This document shows, one piece after another, positions 23,373-29,209 of a DNA stretch of 29,209 bases. Made by a program: the position numbers and the translations under genes. Source of the stretch: Candidatus Methylomirabilota bacterium (GTDB lineage Bacteria; Methylomirabilota; Methylomirabilia; Methylomirabilales; 2-02-FULL-66-22). Location of the stretch: contig JACQVO010000066.1 of assembly GCA_016209725.1 (NCBI GenBank), positions 1-29,209 on the forward strand, written 5' to 3'. The notes under the pieces were generated by a model. The model saw nothing but the letters and a program-made list of their open reading frames with translations, was not told the origin of the DNA and did not search any database. Every line of letters begins with the position of its first letter. Position 1 is the stretch's first letter.

Positions 23373-24419
23373 ATGCTCGTCGTGATGGAACGCAACGCAA
23401 CCCAGGGGCAGATCGACGCCGTCATCGAGGCGGTGCAGGCGCTCGGGCTCACGCCGCAGCCCATCCCGGGGGGGAGCCGGGTGGCCATCGGGGTCCTCGG
23501 CAATCAAGGCTATGTGGATGAGGAGCCGTTCCGGGACCTGCCGGGCATCCAGGAGATCATTCACGTCACCAAACCGTACAAACTGGTGAGCCGCGATTTT
23601 CATCCCGATGACACGGTGGTGAGCGTGGGAGGCGTCCGCGTGGGCTGGAATCAGGAACCGGTGGTCATTGCCGGCCCCTGCGCCGTGGAGAGCCTGGACC
23701 AGGTCCTCGCCGCGGCCCGGGCAGTCAAGGCCGCCGGGGCCCGGATTCTGCGAGGCGGGGCGTTCAAACCCCGCACCGGGCCCCACGCCTTCCAGGGGCT
23801 GGGCTACCAGGGCTTGGAGTACTTGGCCGAGGCGGGACGGACGGTCGGGCTTCCCGTCGTGACCGAAGTGATGCGGATCGACCAGCTCGAGCCGGTGGCC
23901 GCCCTTGCCGACTGCCTGCAGATCGGCGCGCGGAACATGCAGAACTTCGACCTCCTGAAGGAGGTGGGCCGTCCCGGCAAGCCTGTGCTCCTGAAGCGCG
24001 GCATGAGCGCCACCCTGGAGGAGTTTCTGGCCGCCGCCGAGTACATCCTCCTCGAAGGAAACGACCAGGTGATCCTCTGCGAGCGGGGCATCCGGACGTT
24101 CGAGCGGGCCCTGCGCAACACCCTGGACCTGGGCGTCGTCCCCTTCCTGCGGCAGGTGACGCACCTGCCCCTGATCGTGGACCCGAGCCACGCCCTGGGC
24201 CGCCGGGACCTGGTGGGCCCCATGGCCAAGGCCGCTCTCGTCGTGGGTGCCGCCGGCATCATGGTGGAGGTCCACCCCGACCCGCTCCACGCCCTCTGCG
24301 ACGGACCGCAGTCCCTGGACCCCGGCGGGTTCGACTCCCTGATGCGGGAGCTCCGGGCCATCCTGCCCGCGATCTCTCCTGTTGGGTCGATTCAGGAGCG
24401 GCACCAGGTGGGATCATGA
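23373..24419 (+). CDS. aroF: 3-deoxy-7-phosphoheptulonate (DAHP) synthase
   Basis: The 348-residue enzyme condenses phosphoenolpyruvate and erythrose 4-phosphate in the first step of the shikimate pathway. The N-terminal ferredoxin-like regulatory domain (about residues 1-70) precedes the type I beta barrel. The barrel carries VVIAGPCAVES, GARILRGGAFKPRTGPHAFQG, QIGARNMQNFDLL, PVLLKRGMSATLEE, ILCERGIRTF, LPLIVDPSHALGRR and GIMVEVHPDPLHALCDGPQSL. This domain order is that of the KDO8P-like DAHP synthases of Thermotoga and Bacillus. GGGAGG lies 5 nt before the ATG. It converges with pntB; I see no strong terminator in the 116 bp between them. Confidence 0.96.
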   Translation: MLVVMERNATQGQIDAVIEAVQALGLTPQPIPGGSRVAIGVLGNQGYVDEEPFRDLPGIQEIIHVTKPYKLVSRDFHPDDTVVSVGGVRVGWNQEPVVIAGPCAVESLDQVLAAARAVKAAGARILRGGAFKPRTGPHAFQGLGYQGLEYLAEAGRTVGLPVVTEVMRIDQLEPVAALADCLQIGARNMQNFDLLKEVGRPGKPVLLKRGMSATLEEFLAAAEYILLEGNDQVILCERGIRTFERALRNTLDLGVVPFLRQVTHLPLIVDPSHALGRRDLVGPMAKAALVVGAAGIMVEVHPDPLHALCDGPQSLDPGGFDSLMRELRAILPAISPVGSIQERHQVGS

Positions 24420-24535
24420 CCCTCATGCCGTAATCGACGTGCGGACAACCTGGGATCTCGCGGGGATACCTCTTGCCCCTCCCGGTTTCCCGGACGCCGG
24501 ATAGACATCCCACCGCCCCGACCCATGCCGCAGCC

Positions 24536-25921
24536 TCAGACGCGGACGTGGCTCCCGGTCAGTTCCTTCATCAGCTCCCCGACGAACACCTTGGCATCGC
24601 CGAAGAGCATCATCGTCCTGTCCATGTAGTAGAGTTCGTTGTCGATGCCGGCGAAGCCCGGGCTCATGCTTCGCTTGATCACCATGACTGTCCGGGCCTT
24701 GTCCACATCCAGGATCGGCATCCCGTAAATCGGGCTCGCCCTGTCGTGCCGGGCCGCCGGGTTGGTGACGTCGTTGGCGCCGATCACCAGCGCCACATCG
24801 GCCCGGGGAAAGTCGGGATTGATCTCCTCTATCTCGAGGAGCCGGTCGTAGGGAATGTCCGCCTCAGCCAGGAGCACGTTCATGTGACCCGGCATGCGGC
24901 CCGCCACGGGATGGATGGCAAACTTCACGTCCGCCCCCCGCCGGGTGAGCGCGTCGTAGAGCTCGCGCACCTTGTGCTGGGCCTGCGCCACGGCCATGCC
25001 GTAGCCCGGAATGACGATCACGGAAGTCGCGGCCTCGAGGATGGCGGCGGCCTCCTCCGGCGTGGCGCTCCGAACGCTGCGCTGCTCGGCCGTCCCGACC
25101 GCCTTCTGCACCTGGCCGAACCCCCCGAAGAGGACGTTGGTGAAGGACCGGTTCATGGCGCGGCACATGATCACCGAAAGGATCATCCCGGACGAGCCGT
25201 CCAGCGCGCCGGCCACGATCAGGAGATTGTTGTCGAGCACGAATCCCATGGCGGCGGCCGAGAGTCCCGCGTACGAGTTGAGCAGCGAGATGACGGTCGG
25301 CATGTCGGCGCCGCCGATGGGAATGATGAGCAGGACCCCGAACAGGAGCGACAGGCCCGCGACGACCGGGAAGAGCCCGCTCTGGCCGGGATGCATCACC
25401 AAATAGACGGCGGTGCCCACCGCGACGGCGAAGAGCGACAGGTTGACGACGTTCTGCCCCCGGTACACGATCGGGCGGCTCGGCACCAGGTCCTGCAGCT
25501 TCCCGAAGGCCATCAGGCTGCCCGTGAAGGTCAGGTAGCCGAGGATCACCTCCAGGCTCAGGGCGGCCATGGTGAATGTGCCGAGCGCTCCGGTGTGCAG
25601 GTAGTATTCGGACGTCCCCACCAGCGCTGCGGCCAGCGCGCCGAAGGCGTGGGACAGCGCCGTCCGTTGCGGGACATGGGTCATCGGCATGAACACGGCC
25701 ATGGGCAACCCGATGGCCGAACCCAGGACGCAGCCTACCAGGATCCACCGGTAGCTCACGATGTCCTGGTGCACCAGGGTCCCCAGGATCGCCAGCGCCA
25801 TGCCCAGCTCCCCCACCCGCACGCCCCGCCGGGCCGTGGTGGGATGACTCAGCCACTTGAGGGAGAGGATGAAGAGGGCCGCCGCCACGATGTAGCTGAA
25901 TTGGATGAAGTAGGGTGCCAT
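24536..25921 (-). CDS. pntB: Proton-translocating transhydrogenase, beta subunit
   Basis: The 461-residue subunit carries the NADP-binding domain and most of the proton channel. It starts at ATG 25921, whose A is the last base of the pntAB stop (TGATG), a tight coupling. About eight transmembrane helices fill residues 1-260. IGGADMPTVISLLNSYAGLS is the family hallmark between helices. The C-terminal NADP domain has VIPGYGMAVAQAQ, PVAGRMPGHMNVLLAEA, IGANDVTNPAA and MSPGFAGIDNELYY. The enzyme uses the proton gradient to reduce NADP+ with NADH. Confidence 0.97.
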   Translation of the reverse strand: MAPYFIQFSYIVAAALFILSLKWLSHPTTARRGVRVGELGMALAILGTLVHQDIVSYRWILVGCVLGSAIGLPMAVFMPMTHVPQRTALSHAFGALAAALVGTSEYYLHTGALGTFTMAALSLEVILGYLTFTGSLMAFGKLQDLVPSRPIVYRGQNVVNLSLFAVAVGTAVYLVMHPGQSGLFPVVAGLSLLFGVLLIIPIGGADMPTVISLLNSYAGLSAAAMGFVLDNNLLIVAGALDGSSGMILSVIMCRAMNRSFTNVLFGGFGQVQKAVGTAEQRSVRSATPEEAAAILEAATSVIVIPGYGMAVAQAQHKVRELYDALTRRGADVKFAIHPVAGRMPGHMNVLLAEADIPYDRLLEIEEINPDFPRADVALVIGANDVTNPAARHDRASPIYGMPILDVDKARTVMVIKRSMSPGFAGIDNELYYMDRTMMLFGDAKVFVGELMKELTGSHVRV

Positions 25922-26214
25922 CACTTTCCGGGCTCCCGCTTCTTGAACATTTTGAGCATGCGGTCCGTGATGACAAAGCCGCCCACCACGTTGGCCATCG
26001 CGCAGACGACGGCGATGGTGCCCAGGACCGTGCTGAGCTGGCTCTTCTCCCCCCCGGCAATGACGATGGAGCCCACCAGCGAGATGGCCGAGATGGCGTT
26101 GGTGAGCGACATGAGCGGCGTGTGGAGGAGCGGGCTCACCCGGCGGATGACCTCAAAGCCCACGAAGGTGGCCAGCAGAAAGACGAACAACGCGCCCTCC
26201 AGGCTAGACGGCAT
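25921..26214 (-). CDS. pntAB: Transhydrogenase alpha subunit, membrane part
   Basis: The 97-residue protein has three hydrophobic helices. It carries the words HTPLMSLTNAISAI and VLGTIAVVCAMANVVGGFVITDRML, which match the C-terminal membrane segment of E. coli PntA. Here it is a separate polypeptide, as in Rhodospirillum rubrum and many other bacteria. It lies between pntAA (36 nt gap) and pntB (1-nt overlap). Confidence 0.96.
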   Translation of the reverse strand: MPSSLEGALFVFLLATFVGFEVIRRVSPLLHTPLMSLTNAISAISLVGSIVIAGGEKSQLSTVLGTIAVVCAMANVVGGFVITDRMLKMFKKREPGK

Positions 26215-26250
26215 CCGATCTGCCTCCTCTCCTCTCCATTTTCCCCATGC

Positions 26251-27438
26251 TCAGCTTTTCCCCGCCGGGGCGGGGACCTCCAGCGCCGGAAGTCCCAGGG
26301 CCTCGCGCACGCGCGGGTGGACCACCTCCCCCTCCCGGGTCAGGAGGGTCGCCCGCGTGATCTCGTCGTCCAGGCTGACCTGGAGCGAGCCCGACTTCAC
26401 CAGGTGGAGGAAAAAGGCCGTGATGTTTCGTGCGTACATCTGGCTGGCATGATAGGGCACGCTGCCCGCCAGGTTCACGGCGCCGATGATGGTCACGCCG
26501 TGCTCCACCACCGTCTCGTAGGCCCGTGTGAGCTCGCAGTTTCCGCCCCGCTCGGCGGCGAGATCCACGATCACGGAGCCCGGCGCCATGCCCGCCACCA
26601 TGTCATTGGTGATGAGGACCGGCGCCTTCTTGCCCGGGACCAAGGCCGTGGTGATCACCACGTCGGTCTCGGCGACCACGCGCGCCAGCAGCTCGCGCTG
26701 CCGCCGGTAGAACGACTCGTCCTGCGCTTTCGCGTAGCCCCCGACATCCTCGGCGTCGGCGGCCTCCAGAGGCAGCTCGATGAACCGGGCGCCCAGGCTC
26801 CGGACCTCGTCCTTCGTCGCCGGCCGGACGTCGTAGGCCGACACCACGGCCCCCAGCCGCCGGGCCGTGGCGATGGCCTGCAGCCCCGCCACCCCCGCGC
26901 CCACGATCAGCACGCGGGCCGGGGTGACCGTTCCCGCGGCCGTCATGAGCATCGGGAACATCCGGGGCAGGATGTCGGCGGCGAGCAGGACGGCCTTGTA
27001 GCCCGCCACGGTGGCCATGGAGGAGAGGGCGTCCATACTTTGGGCGCGGGTGATGCGGGGCATGAGCTCGACGGCAAAGGCAACGGCGCCGGTGGCGGCG
27101 ATCTCCAGGACGGTCTCGGGCGAGGCCAGCGGTCGGAGGAAGCCGATGAGCACCTGGCCGCGCCGGAGGAGCGGGAGATCGGCACGGCCGGTCCTGTCGT
27201 TGGCCCCGTGGGCCAGGACCTGGAACACGGCCTCCGCCGACGCGAAAAGCTCGGCACGGGAGGCGGCGATCCGGCCCCCTTTTTCGACGTAGGCGGCGTC
27301 GGGCCAGAAGGCGGCTGCGCCCGCTCCCGCCTCCACCAGCGCTTCGCAGCCGGCCTTGGCCAGGCTGGGGAGCACGGCCGGCACGAGGGCGACGCGCTGC
27401 TCCCCGGGAAAGCTCTCCTTCGGGATGCCGATGATCAT
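26251..27438 (-). CDS. pntAA: Transhydrogenase alpha subunit, NAD-binding part
   Basis: The 395-residue soluble subunit starts at ATG 27438 (MIIGIPKESFPGEQRVALVP), where AAGGA lies 8 nt upstream; a longer frame from 27495 would add 19 unlikely residues. The NAD-binding Rossmann motif is VLIVGAGVAGLQAIATARRLGA, followed by SAYDVRP. The VITTALVPGKKAPVLI and VIVDLAAERGGNCELT blocks are typical of the alanine dehydrogenase/PntA family. Together with pntAB and pntB it makes a three-gene operon for NADPH supply. Confidence 0.96.
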   Translation of the reverse strand: MIIGIPKESFPGEQRVALVPAVLPSLAKAGCEALVEAGAGAAAFWPDAAYVEKGGRIAASRAELFASAEAVFQVLAHGANDRTGRADLPLLRRGQVLIGFLRPLASPETVLEIAATGAVAFAVELMPRITRAQSMDALSSMATVAGYKAVLLAADILPRMFPMLMTAAGTVTPARVLIVGAGVAGLQAIATARRLGAVVSAYDVRPATKDEVRSLGARFIELPLEAADAEDVGGYAKAQDESFYRRQRELLARVVAETDVVITTALVPGKKAPVLITNDMVAGMAPGSVIVDLAAERGGNCELTRAYETVVEHGVTIIGAVNLAGSVPYHASQMYARNITAFFLHLVKSGSLQVSLDDEITRATLLTREGEVVHPRVREALGLPALEVPAPAGKS

Positions 27439-27525
27439 GGCGTTGTCCTTTTGGGTGCACGCTTCCCCGACCGTCGGGAAGCTGTCAACCGCCATCCGAA
27501 ACGAGCGGGCGGCGAGGCGTCCAGC

Positions 27526-27681
27526 CTATTGCCGCCCCCATGACTCCAGGGCTTTCTTCATTGCCTCGCCAATACCGAGGATCGACGGGCCCGTGCTCCG
27601 CAGCAGGGCGTGCGCCACACGTCTCTGGTCGGCGGCGCTGCGGTTCTGGTTGAGCTTGTTGGCGACGTGCCCGGTCTTCAG
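27526..27681 (-). pseudogene. Coding remnant after the NADH dehydrogenase gene
   Basis: Just past the dehydrogenase stop, another frame encodes KTGHVANKLNQNRSAADQRR and later ILGIGEAMKKALESWGRQ before a TAG at 27526-27528. Codon third positions are strongly G/C, as in true genes here, but no ATG or convincing start lies in this stretch; the only internal candidate is a GTG coding the V of RRVAHA, without a ribosome site. It looks like the C-terminal end of a gene whose front was lost. The family is not recognised. Confidence 0.4.
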
Positions 27682-27682
27682 G

Positions 27683-28972
27683 CTATCTTTGAGCGCGCAG
27701 CCCCTGCGGATGGCCGAGCCCGCCGAGCTCGGCGATGTCCCGCCGGAAGAAGAGCGCCACCGTCCAGTCGACGACCACCCGCAGCTTGCGCGAGAACAGG
27801 GGAAGCTGGTAGAGGTGGTAGCTGCGGGTGATGAACCAGCCGGGAAAGCCGCGAAGCCGGAGACCAAGCACGTCCGCGATCCCCTGGTAGCGCCCGAGTG
27901 TCGCCACTTGTCCCAGCATCCGGTAGCGGTAGGGCCGCCGCAGGCTCTGGAGGTTCCGTGCGAGCCGCCGCGCCTGACGGAGGGCGTGCTGGCAGGTCGG
28001 CGGGTCCGGGTGCTCGGGCGTCGCTTCGTTCGGCACCCGGGCGCAGTCGCCGAGCGCCCAGACGCTCTCCCGCCCCTCGACACGCAGGGTCGGATCGACC
28101 CGCACGCGGCCGCGATCGTCGAGTGGCAGGCCGAGCTCGGCCAGAAGAGGGTGGGCGCGTACGCCCGCCGTCCAGACGAGCGTGTGGGTGGGGATTTGGG
28201 CGCCGTCGGAAAGGACGACGCCTTCTGCGTCCACCGATGTCAGCGTCGTCGAGACCCGGATGTCGGTCCCACGCTCCACGAGCTGCTGCGCAGCGTAGTG
28301 GCCGAGCCGGGTCGGAATCTCTGGCAGGATCTTGGGCGCGGCGTCGACAAGGACCCAGTGCTGCCGCCTGTCGCGCAACCTCGGATAGTGCCGCAGCGCG
28401 TCGCGCACCAGGTCGGAGAGCTCGGCGAGCGCCTCGACGCCCGCGTAGCCCGCGCCCACGAAGACGAAGGTCAGGTGGGGCTCAGCCCGGGCCGGGTCGA
28501 GCTCGGCATCGGCGGCCTCCAGCTCGCGCAGGACGTGGTTGCGCAGGTGGATCGCGTCCGCCAGGGTCTTGAAGCCGACCCCGTGCTCCGCCAGCCCCGG
28601 GATCGGCAGCGTGCGCACGACCGCGCCGAGGGCGACGACTAGTTGCTCGTAGCCAACGGAGAAGACGGTCGCGTCCGTCTCCACCTGGACCGTGCGGGTC
28701 TTCTCGTCCAGTCCGACCCCCCGGCCCAGCAGGAGCTCCGCATGCGGGCACATGAGGCGGAGCGGTACAACCACGTGGCGGGGCTCCAGCGAGCCGGAGG
28801 CGGCCTCGGGCAGGATCGGCGTGTACAGCATGAAGTTCTCGGGGCTGACGATGGTCGCCCCCCGCCGGCCGAGCAGGCGGGCGACGTAGCCGCCGGCGAA
28901 ACCGCCACCGACGATCAGCGTGCCGCCCCTCGCCCGCCGCTCCAAAGGCGCCACAACGGTTCGTTCAGACAT
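27683..28972 (-). CDS. Type II NADH dehydrogenase (NAD(P)/FAD oxidoreductase)
   Basis: The 429-residue flavoprotein has the FAD dinucleotide motif IVGGGFAGGYVA (about residues 20-31), YEQLVVALGAV, and the second nucleotide motif FVFVGAGYAGVEALAEL. It continues with LVWTAGVRAHPL and the FAD-binding VWALGDCARVP, then QHALRQARRLARNL. The C-terminal region (about 375-415) has hydrophobic stretches that could bind the membrane. NDH-2 enzymes pass electrons from NADH to quinone without pumping protons. ATG 28972 is preferred because GGAG lies about 10 nt upstream. The gene sits between a coding remnant and a cluster of mobile-element-type repeats, so it may have arrived or been rearranged here. Confidence 0.88.
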   Translation of the reverse strand: MSERTVVAPLERRARGGTLIVGGGFAGGYVARLLGRRGATIVSPENFMLYTPILPEAASGSLEPRHVVVPLRLMCPHAELLLGRGVGLDEKTRTVQVETDATVFSVGYEQLVVALGAVVRTLPIPGLAEHGVGFKTLADAIHLRNHVLRELEAADAELDPARAEPHLTFVFVGAGYAGVEALAELSDLVRDALRHYPRLRDRRQHWVLVDAAPKILPEIPTRLGHYAAQQLVERGTDIRVSTTLTSVDAEGVVLSDGAQIPTHTLVWTAGVRAHPLLAELGLPLDDRGRVRVDPTLRVEGRESVWALGDCARVPNEATPEHPDPPTCQHALRQARRLARNLQSLRRPYRYRMLGQVATLGRYQGIADVLGLRLRGFPGWFITRSYHLYQLPLFSRKLRVVVDWTVALFFRRDIAELGGLGHPQGLRAQR

Positions 28973-29000
28973 CCGGTCCACTCTCCAACGGCCTCTCGGG

Positions 29001-29167
29001 ATAGGGGACGCGAATAGGGTAGAATAGGGGACGTTGCATTATAAATAGGGGACGTAAATAGGGGACGTTGCATTATAGGTATTATTGTTTCACCGGCACC
29101 AGCGCTCGATGTAAATAGGGGACGTTGCATTATAGGTATTATTGTTTCACCGGCACCAGCGCTCGAT
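29001..29167. repeat. Degenerate and tandem copies of the AATAGGGGACG repeat
   Basis: Copies of ATAGGGGACG or shorter versions begin near 29001, 29013 and 29044; a longer copy with the TTGCATTATA extension runs 29023-29042. Then comes a perfect 57-bp tandem duplication (29054-29110 and 29111-29167), each unit beginning GTAAATAGGGGACG and ending CAGCGCTCGAT. The inner part is the same sequence as the arms of the 6-290 element, in opposite orientation to the arm at 263-290. Confidence 0.85.
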
Positions 29168-29209
29168 GAGGCTCCTCAACCGGCGGGCCGCTTCTTCTCC
29201 ACGCTTCGC
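29147..29209 (-). CDS. C-terminal tail of a gene leaving the window
   Basis: The minus strand entering at 29209 reads AKRGEEAARRLRSLIERWCR and stops at TGA (29147-29149), immediately before the AATAATACC end repeat. The 57-bp duplication copied the last codons of this frame. The basic tail beside a terminal repeat is what one would expect of a transposase gene, but 20 residues are not enough to name a family. Confidence 0.4.
   Translation of the reverse strand, partial: AKRGEEAARRLRSLIERWCR

Noticed and set aside
27461..27488. TTGACA plus an imperfect inverted repeat (CTTCCCGAC/GTCGGGGAAG) upstream of pntAA as promoter and operator
   Set aside because: No acceptable -10 hexamer occurs at 16-18 nt; the palindrome may be structural but there is too little to call a site.
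27526..28083. A 185-codon frame running from inside the dehydrogenase gene into the remnant
   Set aside because: Its first two-thirds is a shadow of the dehydrogenase with Arg/Ser-rich low-complexity translation; only the last ~50 codons look like coding DNA.

Overview
The window is 29.2 kb of GC-rich DNA, roughly two-thirds G+C judged by eye, with strong G/C at third codon positions. The genes point to a Gram-negative-type envelope: a CsgG-family lipoprotein-assembly protein, a giant AsmA/DUF748 protein, a MacAB-type tripartite efflux core, Spy/CpxP-like periplasmic proteins and many signal peptides. Together with a selenocysteine glutaredoxin-like gene and abundant intergenic word repeats, this suggests an uncultivated lineage such as NC10/Methylomirabilota (including Rokubacteria), Acidobacteria or a deltaproteobacterium-like group. 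The taxonomic guess is inference only. Both ends fall in copies of one repeat family (core GGGGACGTTGCATTATA), which is where an assembly would naturally break.

Layout, left to right. (1) 1-447: a ~285 bp element bounded by 22-bp inverted repeats, then a terminator. (2) 508-8911, all minus strand: CsgG-family protein, a secreted eight-cysteine protein, gpsA, a HEAT-like protein, a 1361-residue AsmA/DUF748 protein and a short glutaredoxin-like gene interrupted by an in-frame TGA that is best read as selenocysteine. (3) 8945-15569, minus: a BamE/OmlA-like small protein, archease, a split MacB-type permease and ATPase, a MacA-type membrane fusion protein with its own TTGACA-N17-TAGACT promoter, and upstream an ECF sigma / zinc anti-sigma / membrane-anchored CnrX-like sensor / Spy-like operon behind a TGAAAC-N17-CGTA promoter. 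(4) 15646-19625, minus: a complete thiamine-pyrophosphate regulatory unit (sigma70 promoter, TPP aptamer, intrinsic terminator) reading into two tandem PhnD-like binding proteins, PhnC-like ATPase, PhnE-like permease and a 62-residue membrane protein. (5) 19652-21467: class III aminotransferase of the HemL type, a DUF836 glutaredoxin-fold protein, and back-to-back promoters. (6) 21515-24419, plus strand: CorA magnesium channel, a ParB-domain pseudogene, and DAHP synthase. (7) 24536-27438, minus: three-subunit proton-translocating transhydrogenase pntAA-pntAB-pntB. (8) 27526-29209, minus: a coding remnant, a type II NADH dehydrogenase, then degenerate and tandem copies of the end repeat and the C-terminal tail of a gene that leaves the window.

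The most interesting items are the TPP-riboswitch-controlled PhnD/PhnD/PhnC/PhnE transporter, probably a thiamine or thiamine-precursor importer rather than a phosphonate importer; the 72-codon selenoprotein at 8693-8911, invisible to ordinary gene callers; and a family of intergenic elements built from 7-nt (once 10-nt) tandem words arranged as inverted arms, mostly around GC palindromes. Several starts were moved inward from the longest frame because a Shine-Dalgarno sequence or the edge of a repeat supports the internal start.
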